Source: Flavobacterium aestivum (GTDB lineage Bacteria > Bacteroidota > Bacteroidia > Flavobacteriales > Flavobacteriaceae). From it: 64,000 nt of DNA. The DNA is taken from contig NZ_CP113977.2 of NCBI RefSeq assembly GCF_026870175.2, forward strand, positions 3,038,001-3,102,000, in the 5' to 3' direction. Each line of letters begins with the position of its first letter. Position 1 is the stretch's first letter. Below the pieces are notes generated by a model. That model ran no database searches and was not told where the DNA came from. It saw only the letters and a list, made by a program, of their open reading frames with translations. Of the stretch, positions 1 through 9,695 are shown piece by piece. A program made the position numbers and the translations under genes.

Positions 1-1
1 G

Positions 2-1333
2 CAACAATCCATTTTTGCAGCAGCAACTTTTGGTTACAAAAATATGTTGTATCTAGATGTTACAGGACGCAATGATTGGTCTTCTACATTGGCGAATACA
101 GGTAATATGTCTTTCTTTTATCCATCAGTAGGTGTTACAGCACTTTTGAGTGAAATGATAAAAATGCCAGAATCAATTTCATTTGCCAAAGTTCGTGCTT
201 CATATGCACAAGTAGGTAATGACGTTCCAGCGTTTTACACATCACCAACATCTGTATATGTAGCAACAAATCCACAGAACATCAATCCAACAGTTGGACC
301 AAGACCTGGTACAAATTTGAAACCTGAAAGCCAAGATTCTTATGAGTTAGGTACAGAATGGAGATTTGCAAATAATAGATTCGGAATAGAATTAACGTAC
401 TATAATAACAAAACCAAAGATCAATTGCTTACCATTCCTGCTCCGGCTACAAACCCAGAAGGATACCAAAATTATGCTTACAATGGTGGTGTGATTAAAA
501 ATAATGGTTTTGAAGTATTATTGAATGCCAGAATTATTGATAATGATAAGTTTAAATGGGACGCAACGGTAAACTATTCAAAAAACAACAATGAGGTTTC
601 AGGATTACCAGAAGAATTAGGAGGATCAGTTATTTTGACTCAACCGGGTGTAAACAGTTATAGATATTCATTAATTAATGGTCGTCCGTTTGGAGTTATT
701 GAAGGGATAAACTTTAAGAAAGATACTCAGGGTAGAATTTTACTGAATGAAGATGGTTCATTCCAAAAAACGGAATTTGAAGAGGTAGGAAATGCGAATC
801 CGGATTTTATGTTAGGATTTACTAACTCATTCAAATACGATAATTTCTTCTTGAACTTCACCATTGATGGACGTTTTGGAGGAGATGTAATGAGCTTGAC
901 TGAAGCTGTAAATGATCAATTTGGTGTTTCAAGAACAACTGGAGATGCTAGAGCTGCTGGAGGTGTAGATGTTAATGCAGTTTATGCTCCGGGAACTACA
1001 AAAGCAGGACAGGCTTATGCAGGAAAATATGATGCTGAAAGTTACTATAGCCAAGTAGGAGGTAGAGCTGGTATAACAGGAGAGTATGTTTATGATGCTA
1101 CAAATGTGAGCTTAAGAGAATTGGCTATTGGATATACATTTGATATTAAAAACAGTAAAATTTTCAAAGCAGCTAATTTATCATTAGTAGGTAGAAATTT
1201 ATTCTTTTTCTATAAAGACGCACCATTTGACCCAAATATTTCTTTGAGTACAGGTAATGGTTTACAAGGGATTGATGTATATGCAGCGCCATCTACAAGA
1301 AGTATCGGTCTTAATTTAAATGTAACTTTCTAA
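2..1333 (+). CDS. SusC/RagA-family TonB-dependent outer-membrane receptor, C-terminal part
   Basis: The reading frame is open from base 2 of the window, so the gene starts upstream and only the last ~443 residues are seen. They show the alternating aromatic/polar beta-strand pattern of a TonB-dependent barrel and end in a terminal phenylalanine (NVTF), typical of outer-membrane barrels. The SusC assignment rests on this pattern and on the SusD gene starting 12 bp downstream; such pairs form an outer-membrane glycan importer, SusC being the barrel and SusD the lid. The signal peptide, carboxypeptidase-regulatory-like domain and plug lie outside the window. The next genes (NagB-like, GH20) suggest a GlcNAc-containing substrate, which is inference. 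Confidence 0.93.
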   Translation, partial: QQSIFAAATFGYKNMLYLDVTGRNDWSSTLANTGNMSFFYPSVGVTALLSEMIKMPESISFAKVRASYAQVGNDVPAFYTSPTSVYVATNPQNINPTVGPRPGTNLKPESQDSYELGTEWRFANNRFGIELTYYNNKTKDQLLTIPAPATNPEGYQNYAYNGGVIKNNGFEVLLNARIIDNDKFKWDATVNYSKNNNEVSGLPEELGGSVILTQPGVNSYRYSLINGRPFGVIEGINFKKDTQGRILLNEDGSFQKTEFEEVGNANPDFMLGFTNSFKYDNFFLNFTIDGRFGGDVMSLTEAVNDQFGVSRTTGDARAAGGVDVNAVYAPGTTKAGQAYAGKYDAESYYSQVGGRAGITGEYVYDATNVSLRELAIGYTFDIKNSKIFKAANLSLVGRNLFFFYKDAPFDPNISLSTGNGLQGIDVYAAPSTRSIGLNLNVTF

Positions 1334-1345
1334 TATTATATCATC

Positions 1346-2926
1346 ATGATACTAAATAAAATAAAAACAACTGCTATATGTGCTTCTTTGTTAGCAGCAG
1401 TAAGTTGTACAAGCGATTTCAACGAAACGAATACGAACCCGACTGGGATTACTGCGAAGGATCTTGAGCAAGATTTTAACCATGTAAGAGTTCCTTTTAC
1501 CACCGTGTTTACGGGGATTTTCAATACAACACACTGGAAATACCAATTGCAACAAAACCTAAATGCTGATATATGGTCTGGTTATATGGCTACTCCAACA
1601 CCTTTTAAAGGAGCTGCAGGAGATAACTCAAATTATAACTATGTTGATGGGTGGAATGGTTTTATCTGGAGTTTGCCTTACACAGACGTAATGGCAAATA
1701 CGCTTAAAATCGAGCAAAGAACCAAAGGGAAATACGATCAGTTTTATGCTATTTCATTGATTTTGAAAGTAGAAGGAATGCATAGGGTTACAGATGTATT
1801 TGGACCAATTGTATATTCTCAATTCGGGACTACAAATGCTACAATCCCTTATGATTCACAAGAAGAAGTATATACTAAAATGTTTTCTGAACTTGATTTT
1901 GCAGTAGCTGAATTAACTAAAAGAGTAAACGCAGGAGAGGCTTCAACTTTTGTGAGTACAGATATGAGTGCTTATGGAGGTGATTACAAAAAATGGGTGA
2001 AATATGCCAACTCATTGCGTTTACGCTTAGCCATGAGAATTGTAAAAATCAAACCGGCTTTGGCAAAAACAGAAGCTGAAAAGGCAATCGCCCATCCTTT
2101 TGGTGTAATGACAACAAATGCTGATATCGCCAAAGTGATTATCCCAAATTACATTGATCCAATTTTAACAATCTCATCTGCATGGGGTGATATTAGAATG
2201 TCTGCAGATATGGAGTCTATTATGAATGGATATTCAGACCCAAGACTTGCTAAATACTTTAAGGAATCTGCTGATTTTCCTGGTGAATACAGAGGAATCC
2301 GTACAGGTATAAATATGATTGCTAAGTCAGATCGTACGGGTATGTCTGAAATAGGTTCAATTGTAGGCTCAAATGAAAAAGTGTTAATGACTACAGCCGA
2401 AGTATATTTCTTAAGAGCAGAAGGAGCATTAAGAGGATGGAATATGGGAGGAACTGCTCAATCTTTATACGAAGCTGGTATAACAACTTCATTTGCACAA
2501 CATGGCGCTTCTGGTGCAGCTACTTACATTACAGACAACGTAAAAATGGCTAAAGATTTTGTTGATGTTAAAGACGCTGCTAATAATGGAGCTGCAGTAA
2601 ATAAAGTAACTATTGCTTGGGACGAAGCCGCTATAAATGAAGTGAAACTGCAAAAAATCATCACTCAAAAATGGATTGCTAACTTCCCAGAGGGTCAAGA
2701 AGCTTGGTCTGAATACAGAAGAACTGGATATCCTAAACTGTTCAGAGTATTGCATAATACCAGCGGAGGAACAATCACTACAGAATTTGGTCCTCGTAGG
2801 GTAAACTTTGTACAGTCTGAAAAAGATGGTAACCCAGGAGGTGTTGCAACAGGACTTTCTAAATTAGGAGGACCTGATAATGGTGGAACCAGACTTTGGT
2901 GGGATACCACAGCAGGAAATTTCTAA
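1346..2926 (+). CDS. SusD/RagB-family nutrient-binding outer-membrane lipoprotein
   Basis: 526 aa. The N-terminus is a lipoprotein signal with a lipobox ending at Cys21 (AAVSC), so the mature protein should be lipid-anchored at the outer membrane. The mature start (FNETNTNPTGIT) is typical of the SusD-like_2 group. Helical TPR-like segments and the C-terminal PEGQEAWSEYRRTGYPKL stretch also fit that family. It starts 12 bp after SusC and must be co-transcribed. SusD proteins bind oligosaccharides and cap the SusC barrel. The transcript probably ends at the strong hairpin at 2971-2998. The substrate is not visible in the sequence; the downstream genes point to chitin, peptidoglycan or N-glycan oligosaccharides. 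Confidence 0.95.
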   Translation: MILNKIKTTAICASLLAAVSCTSDFNETNTNPTGITAKDLEQDFNHVRVPFTTVFTGIFNTTHWKYQLQQNLNADIWSGYMATPTPFKGAAGDNSNYNYVDGWNGFIWSLPYTDVMANTLKIEQRTKGKYDQFYAISLILKVEGMHRVTDVFGPIVYSQFGTTNATIPYDSQEEVYTKMFSELDFAVAELTKRVNAGEASTFVSTDMSAYGGDYKKWVKYANSLRLRLAMRIVKIKPALAKTEAEKAIAHPFGVMTTNADIAKVIIPNYIDPILTISSAWGDIRMSADMESIMNGYSDPRLAKYFKESADFPGEYRGIRTGINMIAKSDRTGMSEIGSIVGSNEKVLMTTAEVYFLRAEGALRGWNMGGTAQSLYEAGITTSFAQHGASGAATYITDNVKMAKDFVDVKDAANNGAAVNKVTIAWDEAAINEVKLQKIITQKWIANFPEGQEAWSEYRRTGYPKLFRVLHNTSGGTITTEFGPRRVNFVQSEKDGNPGGVATGLSKLGGPDNGGTRLWWDTTAGNF

Positions 2927-3228
2927 GAATTGATATTAGTTGAATAGATAATTGTTTTTTTTTTATTACTCCAGACAGATGAAAATCTGTCTGGTTTTAA
3001 TAAAAACATAAGAGAGAATACAAAGTAAGAAGGTTGAAGAAAGGGGTTAGAAATGAGAGAATAGAAGAAGCGGCAGAATAAAAATGAGATTATAATTAAT
3101 TACAAGGTATTTGTACCAATCACTCTGATTTATATAGCAATCACTGCTGTATTTTAAGAGACATTAAACTGAATAAAACATTTTATTTTTTAAGTAAAAT
3201 AAAAATTAATATATAAAATATACAAGTT
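2927..3228. other. intergenic region between susD-like and nagB-like genes
   Basis: 302 bp of very AT-rich DNA. It contains the susD-distal terminator (listed separately) and then a purine-rich stretch up to the nagB-like start codon. No open frame with coding character and no clear TAnnTTTG promoter box was recognised. Confidence 0.6.
2971..2998 (+). terminator. rho-independent terminator after SusD gene
   Basis: A perfect 10-bp inverted repeat (CCAGACAGAT / ATCTGTCTGG) closes a GAAA tetraloop and is followed by TTTT, 44 bp after the SusD stop codon. It probably separates the SusCD transcript from the nagB-like gene. Confidence 0.85.
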
Positions 3229-5169
3229 ATGATTACTACATCAATTTTTAAAAAAGACATAACCTTTAAGACAGCTGGACAGTTTGAAGAAACCCGTTTT
3301 GAAAAAATACACAATGTAATTTTTAAGAATTCAGCAGAAGCTTCCATTGTTGTGGCTCATGAAATTGCAGATTTAATCCGTTCCAAACAAGCCAAAAACA
3401 AAACCTGCGTACTAGGACTGGCAACAGGCTCATCTCCTATAAAAGTATACCAGGAATTGGTTCGTATGCATAAAGAAGAAGGATTAAGTTTTGCCAATGT
3501 TGTAACTTTTAACTTAGATGAGTACTACCCAATGCCAAAGGAAAGTAACCAGAGTTACCACCACTTTATGCATCAACACCTTTTTAATCATGTAGACATA
3601 AAACCTGAAAATGTCAATATTCCAGACGGAACAGTAGCCATTGAGGATTTGAACCAGTTTTGTGTAGATTATGAATTGAAGATAAAAAGTGCAGGAGGAC
3701 TAGATTTTCAATTACTGGGAATAGGGCGTACAGGACATGTAGGATTCAACGAGCCAGGTTCACACATCAACTCGGGAACTCGTATCATTACTTTGGATCA
3801 TATAACAAGAGTAGATGCTTCGGGAGATTTTAACGGAATCGGAAATGTTCCTAAAAAAGCCGTAACCATGGGAGTTTCTACAATCCTTAGATCTAAAAGA
3901 ATAGTATTGATGGCTTGGGGACAAAATAAAGCATCGATAATAAAACGAACAATCCAAGGCGAGATTAGTTCTGAGGTACCAGCGACCTTTTTGCAGAATC
4001 ATAAGAATACCACTTTTGTATTAGATGAAGGTGCTGCCTCAGAATTAACACGTTTGGAAACCCCATGGTTGGTTGGCGAATGTATCTGGACAGAACAACT
4101 AAAAAACAAAGCGATAGTTTGGTTATGCCAACATAGCAACAAATCGATACTAAAATTAACGGATAGAGATTACAACAACAACGGAATGTCAGATTTATTG
4201 GCAGCAGGAGGAAGTTCATCCTATGATTTGAACATCAATATGTTCAACGTTTTGCAGCATACCATAACAGGATGGCCAGGAGGAAAACCCAATACAGATG
4301 ATTCCAACAGACCGGAACGCTCAACACCGGCAAAGAAAAGAGTAATACTTTTTAGCCCACATCCGGATGATGACGTGATTTCTATGGGAGGAACATTTGC
4401 TAAATTAATAAAGCAAGGGCATGATGTACATGTGGTGTATCAAACATCAGGGAATATAGCCGTTACAGATGATGAAGCATTAAAATTTGCGGAAGTCTGT
4501 AATGATTTTGTGGGAGAAAATCAAACTGGGATAAATTTTCAATCGGTTATTGATACCCTAAATGCCAAAACACAAGGTGAAATGGATTCCTTGGAAGTTC
4601 GCAAATTGAAAGGTTTAATTAGAAGAAGAGAATCCTATGCCGCAGTTAGGTATATTGGACTAAAAGATGAAAACGTACATTTCCTGGACTTACCGTTTTA
4701 CGAAACCGGATTAATACAAAAGAATCCATTGGGGGCGGAAGACATTGCCATTGTAAAGGATATCATTGCACAAATAAAACCACATCAGGTATTTGCAGCA
4801 GGAGATTTAGCCGATCCACACGGAACGCATGAAGTATGTCTGAATGCCATATTTGCGGCAATGGGGGAATTAAAATCAGAATCCTACATGAATGATTGTT
4901 GGTTGTGGTTGTACAGAGGGGCTTGGCACGAATGGGATGTTCATGATATAGACATGGCAGTTCCGCTGAGTCCAGATGAAGTTTTAATAAAAAGACAAGC
5001 CATTTTATGTCACCAATCACAAAAAGACAGAGTAATGTTTCAAGGAAATGATGCCAGAGAATTTTGGGTACGAGCCGAAGACCGTAACAAAAACACCGCA
5101 AGGATATATGATGATTTAGGTCTTGCCGAGTATGAAGCTATTGAAGCTTTTAAACGTTTTGAATATTAA
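3229..5169 (+). CDS. nagB: NagB-like glucosamine-6-phosphate deaminase fused to PIG-L-type deacetylase domain
   Basis: 646 aa with two domains. Residues ~30-300 are NagB/GPI-like: LATGSSP near 64, NLDEYYP at 95-101, and GIGRTGHVGFNEPG at 164-177. Residues ~370-640 are a PIG-L/LmbE-like deacetylase: PHPDDD at 377-382 (metal-binding H378, D380, D381) and DPHGTH at 529-534. NagB converts glucosamine-6-phosphate to fructose-6-phosphate and ammonia; PIG-L enzymes remove N-acetyl groups from GlcNAc derivatives. The fusion could therefore carry two steps of GlcNAc catabolism in the cytoplasm, which is inference. No signal peptide is seen. E. coli NagB has Asp141 in NDGH; here the position is Thr168 (RTGH). 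This long form is a Bacteroidota-type variant of NagB. Confidence 0.9.
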   Translation: MITTSIFKKDITFKTAGQFEETRFEKIHNVIFKNSAEASIVVAHEIADLIRSKQAKNKTCVLGLATGSSPIKVYQELVRMHKEEGLSFANVVTFNLDEYYPMPKESNQSYHHFMHQHLFNHVDIKPENVNIPDGTVAIEDLNQFCVDYELKIKSAGGLDFQLLGIGRTGHVGFNEPGSHINSGTRIITLDHITRVDASGDFNGIGNVPKKAVTMGVSTILRSKRIVLMAWGQNKASIIKRTIQGEISSEVPATFLQNHKNTTFVLDEGAASELTRLETPWLVGECIWTEQLKNKAIVWLCQHSNKSILKLTDRDYNNNGMSDLLAAGGSSSYDLNINMFNVLQHTITGWPGGKPNTDDSNRPERSTPAKKRVILFSPHPDDDVISMGGTFAKLIKQGHDVHVVYQTSGNIAVTDDEALKFAEVCNDFVGENQTGINFQSVIDTLNAKTQGEMDSLEVRKLKGLIRRRESYAAVRYIGLKDENVHFLDLPFYETGLIQKNPLGAEDIAIVKDIIAQIKPHQVFAAGDLADPHGTHEVCLNAIFAAMGELKSESYMNDCWLWLYRGAWHEWDVHDIDMAVPLSPDEVLIKRQAILCHQSQKDRVMFQGNDAREFWVRAEDRNKNTARIYDDLGLAEYEAIEAFKRFEY

Positions 5170-5190
5170 AAAAGAGTTGAGTTTGTTTTG

Positions 5191-5248
5191 AAAGTACAGA
5201 ATCGAATTCATTAAAAATCATTTTTTGATTTTGGTTCGTACTTTTTTT
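5191..5248 (+). terminator. terminator hairpin after nagB-like gene
   Basis: A long interrupted inverted repeat: AAAGTAC pairs with GTACTTT, CGAA with TTCG, and the inner AAAATCA with TGATTTT. It ends in a T7 run, 22 bp after the nagB-like stop. The following GH20 gene may be partly transcribed by read-through. Confidence 0.7.
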
Positions 5249-5289
5249 AAACCCCAATATTAGACTGTCAATTAACTGTAAAAACAAAA

Positions 5290-7362
5290 ATGAAATACCT
5301 AATAATCTTTCTATTTACCTCCTTTATCTCTTTTGCTCAAATAAAAAAAGAGCAACTAGATGTTATGCCGTGGCCACAAAATTTAACACTAACAGAAGGC
5401 ACTTTTGCTTTGACAAAAGAGTTCAAAGTAAACATTACCGGTGCACCAAATTCAAGAATATTTCTTGGTGCAACAAATTTTTTAAGAAGATTGGATGGTA
5501 GAACAGGAATGTTTTTCAATCAGGGGTTTATTACAAAAACGAACGAAGAACCTACTGCTCAATTGCAAATAAATTGTGTACGAAGCGGGAAAATAGAATT
5601 GTATGAAGATGAAAGTTACTTACTCGTAATTACCGGAAATAAAATAACCATTAATGCTACAACAGATTTAGGGGCATTACATGGTTTAGAAACATTATTG
5701 CAATTGTTGCAAAACAACAGTAATTCCTATTATTTTCCTAATGTGAAAATTTCTGATTTTCCTAGGTTTACATGGAGAGGACTGATGATGGATGCATCAA
5801 GACATTTCATGCCGGTTGATGTTGTAAAGAGAAACATTGATGGAATGGCTGCAGTAAAAATGAATGTTTTTCACTGGCATTTAGTAGATGATCAAGGATG
5901 GAGAATTGAGATGAAAAAACATCCAAAACTGACTCAAATGGCTTCGGATGGATATTATTATACTCAGGAAGAGATTAAAAGTATAGTAAAATATGCTGAT
6001 GATAGAGGAATTTTGGTAGTTCCGGAATTAGATGTTCCCGGTCATGGATCAGCCATACTTACGGCTTATCCAGAGATAGGAAGCAAGGTTGTAACAATGA
6101 ACTCAAATTCTACAGAGAACGGCAAACAGTCAGTTCAGATACAAACGTATACAGTCGAAAGAAATGCTGGTATTTTTTCACCAACATTAGACCCGTCAAA
6201 TCCTAAGACATATCAGTTACTAAATGAGTTTTTTGATGAAATTTGCCCACTGTTTCCAGGGAAATATTTTCATATAGGAGGAGATGAAAACGAAGGAAAA
6301 GATTGGGATTCGAATCCTAAAATACAAGAATTCAAAAAGAAACATAATCTGGCAAACAATCATGAGCTGCAAACGTATTTTACGATGCAATTGATTCCGA
6401 TGCTCAAAAAGCACAATAAAGAATTAATGGGATGGGAAGAAATTATGACCAAAAATATGTCTAAGTCGGCGATTATTCATGCTTGGAAAGGTCCAAACGA
6501 AGGTGTTCCAGCTGGACAATCACTAGTTGATGCAGTAAAAAATGGATATAAAACTGTACTTTCTAATGGCTATTACGTTGATTTGGTTTTTGGGGTTGAA
6601 GACCATTATGTTGTAGACCCAATGCCAAATAATGTTTCGTTTACTGAAGAAGAAAAGACCAGAATTTTAGGGGGCGAAGCAACAATGTGGTCAGAATTGG
6701 CGACATCAAATACCATTGATTCCAGAATATGGCCAAGAACTGCGGCAATAGCCGAAAGGTTATGGTCTGATAAATCAGTTACAGATATCAATAGCTTGCG
6801 CAAAAGATTAAAAACAGTTTCTTTTAGGTTAGAAGAACTCGGTTTAACCCACATCAAAAGCAAAGAAGCTTTGTTAAGAAACGTTAGTAATAATCAAAAG
6901 TATGTTGCCTTAGAAGATTTTTCAAATATTTGTGAGCCTCTCAAAAAGTATTCTAGAAATAAAGGAGGTACAGAATATCAAATGTATTCACCACTGACAT
7001 TGTTTGCAGATGTTTGTACACCAGACGCATCAGATGCTTTAGAATTTGATTTAGCTGTTACAAAATATATTAAAGATAAATCAAATGATAATCAAAATGT
7101 TGTAGTTGGTTATTTGAATAAATGGATTAAAATGAATACTGATCTTATTCAGTTAAGTAATAATGCACCACTTATTCAGCCAATTTTGCCACTTTCCAAG
7201 AATTTAAATGATTTGTCTGAATTACTATTGTTGAAAATAGATAAAAAGCAAAATCCAGATTCTTCAGTATTAAATGACTTACTGGAGAAATGCAATACAA
7301 AAGCACATGCCGATGTTGAATTGGCAATATATAATAGCTTAAAAAAGCTAGTTCAAGCTTAA
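5290..7362 (+). CDS. beta-N-acetylhexosaminidase, glycoside hydrolase family 20
   Basis: 690 aa with an N-terminal signal peptide (hydrophobic to SFAQ, cleavage near residue 17), so it is exported. An N-terminal GH20b-like domain (~20-150) precedes the TIM barrel (~155-510). The barrel carries WRGLMMDASRHF, FHWHLVDDQGWR (H197, D200, D201) and the catalytic HIGGDE motif at 328-333; D332-E333 is the Asp-Glu pair of substrate-assisted GH20 catalysis. Residues ~530-690 form an extra mostly helical tail of unknown role. The enzyme releases terminal GlcNAc or GalNAc from oligosaccharides such as chitobiose. It follows the SusCD and nagB-like genes on the same strand, as in flavobacterial chitin/GlcNAc loci; no chitinase lies in this window. 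Confidence 0.95.
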   Translation: MKYLIIFLFTSFISFAQIKKEQLDVMPWPQNLTLTEGTFALTKEFKVNITGAPNSRIFLGATNFLRRLDGRTGMFFNQGFITKTNEEPTAQLQINCVRSGKIELYEDESYLLVITGNKITINATTDLGALHGLETLLQLLQNNSNSYYFPNVKISDFPRFTWRGLMMDASRHFMPVDVVKRNIDGMAAVKMNVFHWHLVDDQGWRIEMKKHPKLTQMASDGYYYTQEEIKSIVKYADDRGILVVPELDVPGHGSAILTAYPEIGSKVVTMNSNSTENGKQSVQIQTYTVERNAGIFSPTLDPSNPKTYQLLNEFFDEICPLFPGKYFHIGGDENEGKDWDSNPKIQEFKKKHNLANNHELQTYFTMQLIPMLKKHNKELMGWEEIMTKNMSKSAIIHAWKGPNEGVPAGQSLVDAVKNGYKTVLSNGYYVDLVFGVEDHYVVDPMPNNVSFTEEEKTRILGGEATMWSELATSNTIDSRIWPRTAAIAERLWSDKSVTDINSLRKRLKTVSFRLEELGLTHIKSKEALLRNVSNNQKYVALEDFSNICEPLKKYSRNKGGTEYQMYSPLTLFADVCTPDASDALEFDLAVTKYIKDKSNDNQNVVVGYLNKWIKMNTDLIQLSNNAPLIQPILPLSKNLNDLSELLLLKIDKKQNPDSSVLNDLLEKCNTKAHADVELAIYNSLKKLVQA

Positions 7363-7480
7363 AAAAAAAGATAAAAATAAAAGTAGTTATTGTTAAGATA
7401 AAGTTTGGTTATTTATATTTTGATAAAGTTTTTATTTTGAGTTAATGTTTTTTTTCTTTTAGAAAATCATCATTTTTTTT

Positions 7481-7521
7481 CCTGATAATTATGTAGTTAT
7501 AGTTATCAGGTTTTTTTTTTT
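7481..7521 (+). terminator. terminator after GH20 gene
   Basis: CCTGATAA at 7481-7488 pairs with TTATCAGG at 7503-7510 and is followed by T11. Confidence 0.8.
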
Positions 7522-7700
7522 GACAAGTATTAAGATTATCGGTTGCTTGACTTTTTAATGTGAAGAAAGTTAAATAAAATATAGGGTTAAGAGGTTAAAA
7601 TGAAGTTTTAGAGTTTGTGCCTAAGCCTCATTTTTTTTGTATTTTGAATAAGCATATGATTTCTTTTTAACTGGTTATTTTTAAAGAATCTGACACTACA

Positions 7701-7728
7701 AACCTGATACATTATGTCAGGTTTTTTT
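7701..7728 (+). terminator. second terminator upstream of ABC-F gene
   Basis: AACCTGA (7701-7707) pairs with TCAGGTT (7717-7723), followed by a T-rich run. The stem sequence resembles the one at 7481-7510, so this may be an insulating tandem terminator or the end of an unrecognised short transcript. Confidence 0.6.
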
Positions 7729-7763
7729 GTAAGGATAATTCTGATTATAAATTTGATGTTTAG

Positions 7764-9440
<1,677 letters not shown>

Positions 9441-9467
9441 TATACTTCACAATATTTAATAACAAAA

Positions 9468-9495
9468 AACTCCTGCTATATGCGGGAGTTTTTTT
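9468..9495 (+). terminator. terminator after ABC-F gene
   Basis: AACTCCTGC pairs with GCGGGAGTT (one G-T pair) around a short TATAT loop and runs into T7, 27 bp after the stop codon. Confidence 0.85.
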
Positions 9496-9695
9496 GTTTG
9501 TATAAATTAAGAATCAATCCAAAAATCAAACGTAAAATCTTGAAGTTGACAATTGAATTAAAATTGAAGAGCAATAAGTTTACGTAAAATTTACAAAAAG
9601 ATAAAGATGTTAAGAAATTAGTTACATTTTCTTAAAATTCATTGATTATCAAGGTGTTAATTTTGAGTTAACTCAAATAAACAACCAAATATACA

